From contig JAEZSE010000041.1 of assembly GCA_023421955.1 (NCBI GenBank), positions 75,599 through 139,598 on the forward strand: DNA of 64,000 nt, in the 5' to 3' direction. The notes under the pieces are model-generated. The model made no database searches. It was not told the DNA's origin and was given only the letters and a program-made list of their open reading frames with translations. Positions within the stretch are counted from its first letter, which is position 1. The number at the start of each line of letters is the position of its first letter. This stretch comes from Bacillota bacterium. GTDB lineage: Bacteria > Bacillota > Clostridia > Christensenellales > UMGS416. The translations under genes and the position numbers were made by a program. This document shows positions 34,014 through 43,113 of this stretch, piece after piece.

Positions 34014-34926
34014 AATGAGTGCAGAGAAGACTGGGTTTGTCTTTGACATCCAGCGCGGCTCCCTTCATGACGGGCCAGGAATCCGCACAACGGTGTTTCT
34101 GAAGGGCTGCCCGCTGAAGTGTGCGTGGTGCCACAACCCGGAGTCACAATCCATGGCAGCTGAGCTGGCGTGGGATGCGTCGCGCTGCATCGGGTGCGGA
34201 GCCTGCGCATCGGCTTGCCCCAATGGGTGCCATGTTTTTGGGGAGAACGGCCGGGTAATTCGGCGGGCGGATTGCACCGTGTGCGGGAAGTGCGCGGAAG
34301 ACTGCAGCCCCAATGCGCTGTCGGTGATCGGCAAAACAATGACCGTTGCGCAGGTCATCGATGAAGTGATGGTTGACCGCCTGTTTTATAGCGTTTCCGG
34401 CGGAGGCATGACCGTGTCTGGCGGGGAGCCCATGGTTCAGCATGGTTTCACACTGGAGTTGTTGAAAGCAGCCAAGTGCCAGGGCATCCACACCTGCCTG
34501 GAAACTTGCGGTTACTGCGCCCCGGACCATCTGGTCCGCTGCGTGCCTTATACGGACTTGTTCCTGTTTGACCTGAAGACGACGGCGGACAACCATGCGC
34601 AATGGACCGGTGTGCCGCTTGCGCCGATACAGAGTTCCCTTCAAGCTCTTGATGCTGCGGGTGGTAGGATTGTGCTGCGCTGCCCCCTGATCCCGGGGGT
34701 GAACATGAACGACCGGCACATGCAGGGCATTGCGCAAACCGCCGCGGGCCTCAGAAACATCCTGGAGATCAACCTGGAACCATACCACCCGGTGGGTATT
34801 TCCAAATGCGAGGCCATCGGCAGAATATCGGCTTATGCAGAAACGAAGATGCCCACAGCAGGCGAGGCTGAGCTGTGGGCGGCAAAACTGCGGGGGATGA
34901 CCGGTGTGCCGGTGGTGATCATTTGA
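34003..34926 (+). CDS. Glycyl radical enzyme activating enzyme (radical SAM)
   Basis: A radical SAM enzyme of about 307 residues that generates the glycyl radical on its partner. The SAM cluster motif is GCPLKCAWCHNPES (CxxxCxxC). Two extra 4Fe-4S motifs follow, CIGCGACASACPNGC and CTVCGKCAEDCSPNA, the insert typical of activases for dehydratase-type glycyl radical enzymes rather than PFL activase. SGGEP binds SAM. The gene overlaps the radical enzyme by 11 bases if it starts at 34003; an ATG at 34015 is also possible. Confidence 0.94.
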   Translation: MANEMSAEKTGFVFDIQRGSLHDGPGIRTTVFLKGCPLKCAWCHNPESQSMAAELAWDASRCIGCGACASACPNGCHVFGENGRVIRRADCTVCGKCAEDCSPNALSVIGKTMTVAQVIDEVMVDRLFYSVSGGGMTVSGGEPMVQHGFTLELLKAAKCQGIHTCLETCGYCAPDHLVRCVPYTDLFLFDLKTTADNHAQWTGVPLAPIQSSLQALDAAGGRIVLRCPLIPGVNMNDRHMQGIAQTAAGLRNILEINLEPYHPVGISKCEAIGRISAYAETKMPTAGEAELWAAKLRGMTGVPVVII

Positions 34927-34986
34927 ACTCGCGTTTGGTATTTGGCAAGTTGAACGCTCGCTTTCTGTTCACCTTTTTCCAAAATG

Positions 34987-35004
34987 TATTGTAGTCATAC
35001 AATA
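34987..35004. promoter_or_regulatory. Short inverted repeat before module 2 kinase
   Basis: TATTGTA (34987-34993) and TACAATA (34998-35004) are perfect 7-base arms around GTCA, in the gap between the activase and the module 2 kinase. It could be an operator or a small hairpin; no T tract follows. Confidence 0.35.
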
Positions 35005-35132
35005 GGAAATCGATCCAGCATGCATTTTCCATTGACGCAGCCGTGCCCATTTGCTATTTTAGTTATGTTTATATGTAAATGCGGAGATGCGTGAATCGCT
35101 GCGGCAAAGAAACACCATTCGGAGCTGTCTGG

Positions 35133-36911
35133 ATGCGACTGATTGAGATTCATTCCAGGCTGAAACTTGTGAACATCAGCATCCGCACAAAACTGCTGCT
35201 GATTTATTTGTTTTGCGTTTTGATACCAACCATCATATTCTCCTCCACAATCTACACCTCCACGTTGCAAAGCGCACAGAAGGAGAAACTCATCCTCGTG
35301 CGGCAGTCTTTGGAGCGCATCACCAACAACATCGGGGAAAACGCCATCAGCGCCATTGAGCTTTCCAACCTCATATATCCGGACGAGGCCATGTATGAGC
35401 ACATCAACCGGCTGTATACCGATCGCAAGCTATGCCTCAATGAGTATAACGCCTACCTTAAGGACGCATGGAATAAGATCCTGCCATACAACACTAATAT
35501 TGTGCTGTTTACGGTGTATACCGACAACGACACGCTTCTGAACGGCAGCCACCTTCACCGTGTGGAGAGCACTGTGAAGCAGGCAGATTGGTATGAGAAA
35601 TATTCAGCAACTGATGGTGCCACCGGTTTTCTTGCCCACACCGACCAGGTGTTTGCCGGGTCCGCCAAAATGAAATCAGTGTCGTATTTCAGAAAAATAA
35701 ATTACCTGTATAGCCCCAAATTCCACCATTTCCTCAAAATCACCTTCCAGCCCAACATGCTGGATAAAATCCTGGATAAGGATCCGCTGCCAGGCGTTGT
35801 TTATGTGCTGGACAACAATAGCCATATTGTGACCCAGACCAAGCAAGAGGACAAGACCAGCCAGGATGAGCCCGGTTTTCCTGTTTTCAACGAGTTTGTG
35901 GCCACTGAAGGGCACATCACACTGGAAGCCTCAATCCGCTCGATGGAGGGCTGGCGGGTTGTTTGCGTGCTGGATGGAGATTTTGCGGGCGAGGCCTTCC
36001 GGCAAAGCTGGCTTCAGATGATGGCACTGATCGTGGCCACCACGGTATTTGCCAGCTTGATTATCTATATGATCTCTGCATCTTTATACAAGCGCATCGC
36101 GATGCTGGTGGAGCACATGGGGAAGGTGGGCCGCGAGGAATACAACCTGCTGCCCGAGCAAAATAAAGGCAACGATGAGGTTGGGCTTCTCATCACCTCC
36201 ATGAACCGGATGATCGCCAAAATTCGCCTGTTGGTAGAGGATGTTTATAAAGCGAAAATCCGCGAAACGCAACTGGAACTGTTGAAGAAGCAGTCGGAGC
36301 TGAATGCGCTGCAGGGCCAGGTGAACCCCCATTTCATGTTCAACGTGCTGGAGACAATCCGGTTGAAATCCTATCTGCGCAATGAGTTTGAGACCTCCCG
36401 GATCGTGAAATACATGTCGCGGCTCTTCCGCAAGCTGCTGAACTGGAACGAAGACTTGATCGAGCTTTCAGAGGAGTTGGGCTTTATCAAGGAGTATCTG
36501 GAAATCCAGCAATACCGATATGAGGAGGAGCTGAACTTTGAAATAGCCGCTGATCCTCAGATCCTGGGCATCAAGATCCCAAAAATGACACTGCAGACGC
36601 TGGTGGACAACGCATGCGAGCATGGTTTTTCCGAATCCAGCGGCTTAAAGCTGGTGCGGGTGACCGCCGGCCTTTCCAGCGGCGTTGTGGAGCTCAGGGT
36701 GTATGACAACGGAAAGGGCATGGCGCCCGAGAAGGTGGCTGGCCTTGAGACGGAAGACGGCGAAGGCATTGGCATCAAAAACGTGGTAGGGCGCGTGAAG
36801 CTGTATTACGGGGAGCACTGCTCCTTCCGTGTGGATAGTATGCCGGGGCAATACACTGAGATCATCCTCACACTGGATTATGGTTGGATGAGAGAGCAGA
36901 ACTATGTATAA
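35133..36911 (+). CDS. YesM-type sensor histidine kinase (module 2)
   Basis: A 592-residue kinase. The first membrane helix (KLLLIYLFCVLIPTIIF) is followed by an extracytoplasmic sensor of about 250 residues, a second helix (MMALIVATTVFASLIIYMI), HAMP, the His_kinase box with QVNPHFMFNVLETI, and an ATP-binding domain (LVDNACEHGF; VYDNGKGMAP). I chose the ATG at 35133 with GGAG 8 bases upstream; an upstream in-frame ATG would add an odd Cys-rich leader. Its end overlaps the response regulator start by eight bases, so translation is coupled. Confidence 0.94.
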   Translation: MRLIEIHSRLKLVNISIRTKLLLIYLFCVLIPTIIFSSTIYTSTLQSAQKEKLILVRQSLERITNNIGENAISAIELSNLIYPDEAMYEHINRLYTDRKLCLNEYNAYLKDAWNKILPYNTNIVLFTVYTDNDTLLNGSHLHRVESTVKQADWYEKYSATDGATGFLAHTDQVFAGSAKMKSVSYFRKINYLYSPKFHHFLKITFQPNMLDKILDKDPLPGVVYVLDNNSHIVTQTKQEDKTSQDEPGFPVFNEFVATEGHITLEASIRSMEGWRVVCVLDGDFAGEAFRQSWLQMMALIVATTVFASLIIYMISASLYKRIAMLVEHMGKVGREEYNLLPEQNKGNDEVGLLITSMNRMIAKIRLLVEDVYKAKIRETQLELLKKQSELNALQGQVNPHFMFNVLETIRLKSYLRNEFETSRIVKYMSRLFRKLLNWNEDLIELSEELGFIKEYLEIQQYRYEEELNFEIAADPQILGIKIPKMTLQTLVDNACEHGFSESSGLKLVRVTAGLSSGVVELRVYDNGKGMAPEKVAGLETEDGEGIGIKNVVGRVKLYYGEHCSFRVDSMPGQYTEIILTLDYGWMREQNYV

Positions 36912-38469
36912 AGTGATTCTTGTGGATGATGAAAAGCAAATTACCGATGGCCTGAGCAAGATGATCCGGTGGACGGAGCTGGGCTATGAGGTGGTCGCAA
37001 CGGCGCGCAACGGTGTGGAAGCGATCCCACTGATCCAATCGTTGAAGCCGGATCTGGTCGTCACCGATGTGCGCATGCCGGAGATGGATGGTCTTAAAAT
37101 GCTGGAGATGGTTCGAAGGCATGTTTCACAGGATGTGGAGTTCATCATCCTGAGCGGCTTTTCTGATTTCCAATATGCCCGAAAGGCTATGCAATACAAC
37201 GTAAAAAGCTACATCCTGAAGCCCATTGATGAATCTGAGTTCTACGGAGTGCTGCTGGACATCAAGGCAGCGCTCAATGAAAAAGAGATCCGCGATAGCC
37301 TCAGGATCCGGTCCAGCCTCAATGGCTTCCTCTTTGGCGACCAGGCAGAGACTGCGGACGCTTTTCCCGATGAGGAAGAGAAGCTTGGCATGCGCTATAT
37401 CGTGGTGCAACGCCATGAGCAATATATATCTCTTGCGGCGGGTGGGCTCGACGACGGGCGTCCGGATCTTTTTCAAGCCATCGCCGGCCTGTTTGGCGAT
37501 CCATTTATGCGCTTTGTGATCCGCCAGGACCGGGACCGTTGCCACGTTGTGGCTGGCAAAAGCTTGCTGCTGGAGTATGGCAATGACTTGAGAAAGCTTG
37601 CGCACGGGCTGCACGAGCACCTGTCCAGGGCTGCGGGTATTGAAACGGACATCATGGTGGGCCGGCATGTCTCCGGCAGCAGGGAGCTGCACCAATCGGT
37701 GCAGTCTATCTACCACTGCAGTAACAAGCTGTTTTATCTTTCCAAACCATCTGTTGTACTTTACGAGGATATCCGCGAGCAGAAGTTCTGCAAGGCATAT
37801 GAAGACAACGGCCTGGTCATCAAAACCATCGCCGCCTTCCGGAAAAACGATATGGAGCGGCTCGGCTCCTGTGTCATGCAAATGGTCGAGCATTTCACCA
37901 AATTGCAGGTGGCGCCGGAAATCGCCCTGGTGCATCTGGACAGCGCGATGGCCTCGATCCTGCAGATCCTGGCGGAAAGCCGGGATGACGTGAGCGTGGC
38001 GTTGGAGCAATACGCCTTTTTCAAAAAGATCCAAACCCGTGTGGGCATTCAGAACCTTGCCAGGCTGGCGCTTCAGTTTTTCGAAGCCTGTAATGACCTT
38101 TCACTGGCCGGCAAAAAGATCGAGCACGGCGATGTCGTGGCCCGTGTGGCCCGTTATGTGGAGGAAAACTTCGCCCAGCCATTAAAGATCAACGACATTG
38201 CCGAGCGCTTTTTTGTCAACCCTGCCTATCTGGGGCAGCAGTTCGCCAGAAAGAAAGGCTTCTCATTGAATCATTACATCAATTCTGTCCGTATTGAAAA
38301 GGCCAAGGAACTACTGGCCACAACCCCCCAGCGGGTGTATGAGATCGCCGCGCTGGCCGGGTTTGACGATCCGAACTATTTCTCATCTAAATTTCTGGAG
38401 TATACCGGCTGCACACCGTCGGAATACCGCAGCCAGACCGATGCTTCTGCCAGAAAGCAGTCTCGTTGA
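36904..38469 (+). CDS. YesN-type response regulator, AraC output (module 2)
   Basis: A 521-residue regulator. The receiver has the Asp in LVVTDVRMPEMDGL and the Lys in YILKPIDE. A long middle region leads to the C-terminal AraC domain (INDIAERFFVNPAYLGQQFA; LAGFDDPNYFSSKFLEYTG). It should control the binding protein and permeases at 38601-42256. Confidence 0.95.
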   Translation: MYKVILVDDEKQITDGLSKMIRWTELGYEVVATARNGVEAIPLIQSLKPDLVVTDVRMPEMDGLKMLEMVRRHVSQDVEFIILSGFSDFQYARKAMQYNVKSYILKPIDESEFYGVLLDIKAALNEKEIRDSLRIRSSLNGFLFGDQAETADAFPDEEEKLGMRYIVVQRHEQYISLAAGGLDDGRPDLFQAIAGLFGDPFMRFVIRQDRDRCHVVAGKSLLLEYGNDLRKLAHGLHEHLSRAAGIETDIMVGRHVSGSRELHQSVQSIYHCSNKLFYLSKPSVVLYEDIREQKFCKAYEDNGLVIKTIAAFRKNDMERLGSCVMQMVEHFTKLQVAPEIALVHLDSAMASILQILAESRDDVSVALEQYAFFKKIQTRVGIQNLARLALQFFEACNDLSLAGKKIEHGDVVARVARYVEENFAQPLKINDIAERFFVNPAYLGQQFARKKGFSLNHYINSVRIEKAKELLATTPQRVYEIAALAGFDDPNYFSSKFLEYTGCTPSEYRSQTDASARKQSR

Positions 38470-38543
38470 GGTGGTTTTCTTAACACCGTTTTTTCAGCAC
38501 CTATAAAAAATCAAGAAAACGCTATATTTTCTTTAGGGAGTGC

Positions 38544-38565
38544 AATGTGCACATTATTTTATAAT
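38544..38565 (+). promoter_or_regulatory. Palindrome and -10-like box before module 2 binding protein
   Basis: AATGTGCACATT (38544-38555) is a perfect 12-bp palindrome, and TATAAT follows at 38560-38565, about 35 bases before the start codon. The -35 region is poor, as expected for a promoter that needs an activator such as the upstream YesN-type regulator. Confidence 0.45.
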
Positions 38566-38600
38566 CATTTTGCTACAAAATACTGTAAGGAGGTATTTGA

Positions 38601-40310
38601 ATGAGACTGGTCAAGTCCGCATCGATCCTGTGCGCTGCTCTGATGGTCTTCGCGATGATGCTCGTGGGATGCCAGACCACCGCTCCGACCGTTGCCCCCA
38701 CCGACAAGCCCGCCACCGCGGCCCCCGCTTCGGCAGAGGCCACTCCGGAACCCACCAAGGCGCTGGAGCCCATCACGTTTACGATGTTCTCCGGTGACCA
38801 GCAGCAGGCCCCCTCCAGTGACAACCCTGTTGCCAAGAAGGTGCAGGAGCTCACCGGCGTCACGATCGAGTTTGAGTTCCTGGTTGGCGACCTGGCCCAG
38901 AAGATGGGCGTTATCATCGCCTCCGGCGATTTCCCCGATCTGATGAACCCCAGCCAGTCCCGCGCCACGGCGATGGAAGCCGGCGTGTTCATGCCGCTGG
39001 ATGACCTGATCGGTGATTATCCCAACATCATGAAGCATTATGAGCCCTATATGGACAAGCTCCGTGCGGCCAGCGGCACCCAGAAAAAGATCCTGCTGCT
39101 GGACAACTGGGGCCGTAACTATGGTGACTGGTATCCAGTGTCTTTCAACGGCCCCGGCTTCTGGATCCAGAAGGATGTTCTGGCTGACGCCGGCTACCCC
39201 CAGCCCAAGACACTTGACGAGTATTTCACGCTGATCGAGAACTATGCCAAGAAGTATCCCACGATTGATGGCCAGCCCACGATCGGCTTTGAGATCCTTT
39301 CCTTTGACTGGCGCTCCTTCTGCCTGAAGAACGCCCCGCAGCACCTGATTGGCCATCCGAACGATGGTGACGTCGTTGTCGATTTTGATACACACGTAGC
39401 AAGCCTTTACCAGAACACAGATTATGCCAAGGCCTATTACAAGAAGCTCAACGAGGTCTACCACAAGGGTCTGATCTCAGCTGAGACGTTCACACAGAAC
39501 TATGACATGTATCTGGCCAAGCTTTCCACCGGCCGCGTGCTTGGCATGTTTGACCAGGGCTGGAACTTTGCCGATGGCGAGCGCCCGCTGCGCGCCGCGG
39601 AAAAGTGGAACCGCACCTATGTGGCTATGGACATCACCAACCCCGGCTACAAGGGCTACTATCTGGAAGCTCCCACCTTCGTCGGTGGCAACGGCATGGG
39701 CTTGACCGTGGATTGCAAAGATCCCAAGCGCGCCCTGCAGTACATCGACTTCATGCTCGGCGAAGACATGCAGAAGCTGTTGAGCTGGGGCATTGAGGGC
39801 GTGAACTACTCGGTAGACGACAAGGGCATGTATTACCGCTCGGAAGAGCAGCGCGCCAACTCCCGCGACCAGGCTTGGATTGTGAAGAACATGGCCGGCC
39901 AATTGCAGGCGCAGTTCCCGAAGATGCAGGGCATTTTCAGCGACGGCAACTGGTGCTCCCCTGACGAGCAGCCCGGTGAAATGCTGGCCCAGCAGTCCAA
40001 GTATGACCAGGAGTTCCTCAGCAAGTACGGCTTCACCAGCGTTACTCAGTTCCTGAACCCCGCTCCCGATGACGTGATGCCCCCCTACTACCCCGTTTGG
40101 GCCTTCACGATTGAGGACGGTTCTGACGCCAAGATCGGCATCAACAAGATCACTGAGCTGGAAAACAAGTATCTGCCCAGGCTGATCGTGGAAGACGCCG
40201 ACAAGTTCGATGCCGCATGGGCCGCTTATGTGGCCGAATATGAGAAGATCAACTACAAAGCCTACCTCGATGAGGTGAACCGCCAGATCGCGGAGAGAAT
40301 GGGCAAGTAA
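38601..40310 (+). CDS. Oligosaccharide ABC transporter binding lipoprotein, LipO/YtcQ type (module 2)
   Basis: A 569-residue extracellular binding protein. The lipoprotein signal ends at LVGC (Cys24), followed by a Thr/Pro/Ala linker. The size, over 550 residues, and the pairing with LplB/LplC-like permeases place it with the LipO group, which takes up larger or modified oligosaccharides. AAGGAGG lies upstream of the ATG. A strong hairpin separates it from the permeases. Confidence 0.94.
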   Translation: MRLVKSASILCAALMVFAMMLVGCQTTAPTVAPTDKPATAAPASAEATPEPTKALEPITFTMFSGDQQQAPSSDNPVAKKVQELTGVTIEFEFLVGDLAQKMGVIIASGDFPDLMNPSQSRATAMEAGVFMPLDDLIGDYPNIMKHYEPYMDKLRAASGTQKKILLLDNWGRNYGDWYPVSFNGPGFWIQKDVLADAGYPQPKTLDEYFTLIENYAKKYPTIDGQPTIGFEILSFDWRSFCLKNAPQHLIGHPNDGDVVVDFDTHVASLYQNTDYAKAYYKKLNEVYHKGLISAETFTQNYDMYLAKLSTGRVLGMFDQGWNFADGERPLRAAEKWNRTYVAMDITNPGYKGYYLEAPTFVGGNGMGLTVDCKDPKRALQYIDFMLGEDMQKLLSWGIEGVNYSVDDKGMYYRSEEQRANSRDQAWIVKNMAGQLQAQFPKMQGIFSDGNWCSPDEQPGEMLAQQSKYDQEFLSKYGFTSVTQFLNPAPDDVMPPYYPVWAFTIEDGSDAKIGINKITELENKYLPRLIVEDADKFDAAWAAYVAEYEKINYKAYLDEVNRQIAERMGK

Positions 40311-40332
40311 TACCCCTTATCCCAGTGTCAAC

Positions 40333-40366
40333 GCGTGGATACATGGGCAGCCCCATGTATCCACGC
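40333..40366 (+). other. Perfect 15-bp intercistronic hairpin
   Basis: GCGTGGATACATGGG (40333-40347) and its exact complement (40352-40366) are joined by a CAGC loop. No T tract follows, so it is more likely an mRNA-stabilising or processing element between the binding protein and permease messages than a terminator. Confidence 0.8.
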
Positions 40367-40380
40367 ATTCAGGAGTGAGA

Positions 40381-41340
40381 ATGATGCAGGCAGCAAGCAC
40401 AGTGATCGGCCGGGCTGGCACGGGCAAGCGCAGGGGCAGCGCCCTGATGCGCACCGTAACCAAGCAGCGGGCCCTGATTCTGATGACAATCCCCGTAGTG
40501 GTTTATGCATATTTGTTCAGCTATCGGCCCCTGAAAGGGCTGCTGATGGCCTTTCAGAACTATAGACCGGGCAAGCCAACCCAAAAGTGGGTGGGGTTTC
40601 ATAACTTTGAAATCCTCTTTACCGACGAAGCGTTTCTGCGTGTGATCCGCAACACGATCAGTATGAGCGTGATCAACCTCACGCTGAGCTTTGTATTTGC
40701 CATTCTTCTGGCGGTATTGATCAACGAGATCCGCCATACCTCTTATAAGCGCGTGGTGCAGTCTGTATCTTATCTGCCCCACTTTCTGTCGTGGATCATC
40801 GTGACCAGCCTTGTGGCCAACTTCTTGAGCTCCGAAAATGGCGTGATCAACAACGCCTTGATTCAACTGGGGCTTGTCAAGGAGCCGGTGCATTGGCTTG
40901 CCAAGCCTGGGTTTTTCTGGTGGGTTGTCGGTGGCGCCCATGTGTGGAAGGAAACGGGGTGGAACTCCATCATCTATCTGGCGGCGATTGCCAGCATTTC
41001 ACCGGAGCTGTATGAAGCTGCCTATATGGATGGCGCCAACCGCTTGCAGCGTATTGCCCACATCACGCTGCCTGGCATCAAGTCCACCATTGTGGTGCTG
41101 CTGATCCTGAACCTGGGCTGGATCCTGAATGCCGGGTTTGAGGTGCAGTTCTTACTTGGCAACGGCATTGTGTCGGATGTGTCGGAGACGATCGACATCT
41201 TCGTCATCCGCAACGGCATCTCGCTGGGCAACTATTCGCTTGCCACTGCCGCAGGTTTGTTTAAGTCCGTCGTCAGCCTGATTATGCTGATGTCGGCAAA
41301 CGCCATTGCCAACCGGCTTGGCGAGGAAAGATTGGTCTAG
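40381..41340 (+). CDS. ABC transporter permease, LplB-like (module 2)
   Basis: A 319-residue membrane protein with six helices. The N-terminal helix VVYAYLFSYRPLKGLLMAF and the segment SYLPHFLSWIIVTSLVANFL are characteristic of LplB/YteP permeases. The EAA loop is LYEAAYMDGANRLQRIAHITL. AGGAG is five bases before the ATG at 40381 and eight before a second ATG at 40384, so either may be used. Confidence 0.93.
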   Translation: MMQAASTVIGRAGTGKRRGSALMRTVTKQRALILMTIPVVVYAYLFSYRPLKGLLMAFQNYRPGKPTQKWVGFHNFEILFTDEAFLRVIRNTISMSVINLTLSFVFAILLAVLINEIRHTSYKRVVQSVSYLPHFLSWIIVTSLVANFLSSENGVINNALIQLGLVKEPVHWLAKPGFFWWVVGGAHVWKETGWNSIIYLAAIASISPELYEAAYMDGANRLQRIAHITLPGIKSTIVVLLILNLGWILNAGFEVQFLLGNGIVSDVSETIDIFVIRNGISLGNYSLATAAGLFKSVVSLIMLMSANAIANRLGEERLV

Positions 41341-41353
41341 GGGGGCACCGGGC

Positions 41354-42256
41354 ATGGACGCAATACGTAAAAAATTCACGATTTTTGATGCCATCAATTA
41401 TCTGTTTATGCTGCTGATGATGGTGGTGATGATCTACCCGTTCTGGAATACGGTCGCCATCTCTTTCAATGACGCGATGGACAGCATCAGGGGCAATATC
41501 TACTTTTGGCCCAGGGTGTTTACGTTTTATAATTACGAGTCGTTGTTTGCCACCGACAATCTCATCAACGCGTTCTTCGTCTCGGTTTCCAAGACCGTGT
41601 TTGTCACAATCCTGAATGTCTTCTTCTCCTCCATGACGGCATATATTCTGAGCCGCCGAGAGTTCATCCTCAATAAGGTGCTGACGGTCTTTCTGGTCGC
41701 CACGATGTATGTGTCTGCCGGGCTCATCCCTCAATATTTTAACTACAGGGATTTTGACCTGATCAACAACTATTTTGTATACATCCTGCCGGGTATGCTT
41801 GGTGTGTTCAATGTGATTGTGATTCGCACCTACATTTATACGCTGCCGGATAGTCTTGCTGAATCGGCCAGGATCGACGGCGCCGGTGATTTCCGCATCT
41901 TTTTGCAGATCATCATGCCGCTTTGCAAGCCGGTGCTGGCCACAGTGGCGCTGTGGGTGGCGGTTGGCGCGTGGAATGAGTGGTTTGACACCTATATCTT
42001 CGCGTCCTCCAAGCAAGAGCTGAGCACGCTTCAGTTTGAGATGATGAAGCTTTTGTCCTCCTCCATGGTGCAAAGCGGTGCGCAGACGCCTGGTTTGGTT
42101 GCTACAACCACTCAGGGTGGCAAAAGCAACATGATCACGCCGGTGTCCATCCGCTCGGCTATTTCGATCATCGCTGCTCTGCCGATCATCTTTGTATACC
42201 CGTTCCTTCAAAAATACTTCATCGCCGGATTGCATGTTGGTGGTGTTAAGGGCTAA
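41354..42256 (+). CDS. ABC transporter permease, LplC-like (module 2)
   Basis: A 300-residue membrane protein with six helices. Its EAA loop is LAESARIDGAGDFRIFLQIIMPL, and the C-terminus PIIFVYPFLQKYFIAGLHVGGVKG is the LplC/YtcP signature. It begins 13 bases after the first permease behind AGGGGGG. As in module 1, the ATPase is not encoded here. Confidence 0.94.
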   Translation: MDAIRKKFTIFDAINYLFMLLMMVVMIYPFWNTVAISFNDAMDSIRGNIYFWPRVFTFYNYESLFATDNLINAFFVSVSKTVFVTILNVFFSSMTAYILSRREFILNKVLTVFLVATMYVSAGLIPQYFNYRDFDLINNYFVYILPGMLGVFNVIVIRTYIYTLPDSLAESARIDGAGDFRIFLQIIMPLCKPVLATVALWVAVGAWNEWFDTYIFASSKQELSTLQFEMMKLLSSSMVQSGAQTPGLVATTTQGGKSNMITPVSIRSAISIIAALPIIFVYPFLQKYFIAGLHVGGVKG

Positions 42257-42287
42257 CTGTTGCAGCTGACTGGCCATTTCTCCTTTG

Positions 42288-42346
42288 CAGCGCTGGGCTG
42301 TATGTCCGGAGATTCGCAGCCTCTCCGGGCATGCGGCCCGGCGCTG
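42288..42346 (+). terminator. Long hairpin with G-U wobble pairs after module 2
   Basis: Bases 42288-42312 pair with 42322-42346 over 25 positions without a gap, around a 9-base loop. The only non-Watson-Crick positions are four T opposite G, which would be G-U pairs in plus-strand RNA but A-C mismatches in minus-strand RNA. The structure is therefore built for the plus-strand transcript. A short TCTTC follows, so termination may be partial. Confidence 0.65.
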
Positions 42347-42807
42347 TCTTCGAGCTTGGGTATCACTGTCACCTCACCGACTAACGGCCTGTTCAGCAGA
42401 CATCAACGCAATAGCACATAAAAATGCATGTTAAAAAAATCACAAACAAAAAATGATCAGGTATGCTGCGATCTGCAGATCATGTAGCCGCATTGACTTG
42501 CTGATATCTGTATTGCACAACCATTTTCTTAGGAAACTCTTTATGAAAAAGCCTTGATCTTAAGACGAAGATTTGTTAGGCTTATTCATGAATCGTGATA
42601 TTTTTACCGGGATGATTCCTGCATATGGAATCCATCACACGGGCTGCACCTGGGATCGCATTGTTTATACTATAATGAATTTGTGAATTTCTACGTATTA
42701 GTTATTGTTGTTAGCCATACTGGTTAATGAATCTGTTCCGAAGCACCATGCTATCATGCGCCCCGGTGTGATTCAGTTACGCTGGAACCGGAAGGAAGGG
42801 TGAATCC
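42347..42807. other. Intergenic region before the V-type ATPase operon
   Basis: About 460 bases, AT-rich from 42410 to 42770, with no convincing gene on either strand. A TATAAT box lies at 42671-42676 without a good -35. A near-palindrome GATTCC-N7-GGAATC lies at 42614-42632. The ATPase promoter should be here, but I cannot fix its position. Confidence 0.5.
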
Positions 42808-43113
42808 ATGTCCGTGATCGAACAAATTGAGCAAGCCGAACTTCGAGCAGAGCAGATCCGGCGCCAGGCACAGGCCGACGCTGCTGAACTCGTACGCCGT
42901 GAACAGGAAGCTGCCCATGCCCAGGCGGATCGGCGGATTGCTGAAGCCAGAGAGAAAGCCCGCCACGCCGTGCAGGCCGCGCGGCAGGAAGCCCAGAAGC
43001 AAGCGGCATCTCTGTTGGAACAATGGAAGGCAGAAAACACGAATCTTGCAGGAGAAGCACGGGCCATGCTGCCTGTGGCTGCACAAACGATTGTGGAAAG
43101 GGTGTTGGGCTGA
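42808..43113 (+). CDS. V-type ATPase peripheral-stalk subunit (G/H)
   Basis: A 101-residue protein, almost entirely one charged coiled coil rich in Ala, Glu, Arg and Gln (for example RRIAEAREKARHAVQAAR). This is the form of the peripheral-stalk G/H subunit that pairs with subunit E to hold the catalytic head. It is the first gene of the nine-gene operon and its stop codon abuts the start of subunit I. Confidence 0.85.
   Translation: MSVIEQIEQAELRAEQIRRQAQADAAELVRREQEAAHAQADRRIAEAREKARHAVQAARQEAQKQAASLLEQWKAENTNLAGEARAMLPVAAQTIVERVLG

Noticed and set aside
42347..42807. A riboswitch or small RNA in the AT-rich gap before the ATPase operon
   Set aside because: I see no conserved riboswitch core or compact multi-stem structure, only a short near-palindrome and an isolated -10-like box.
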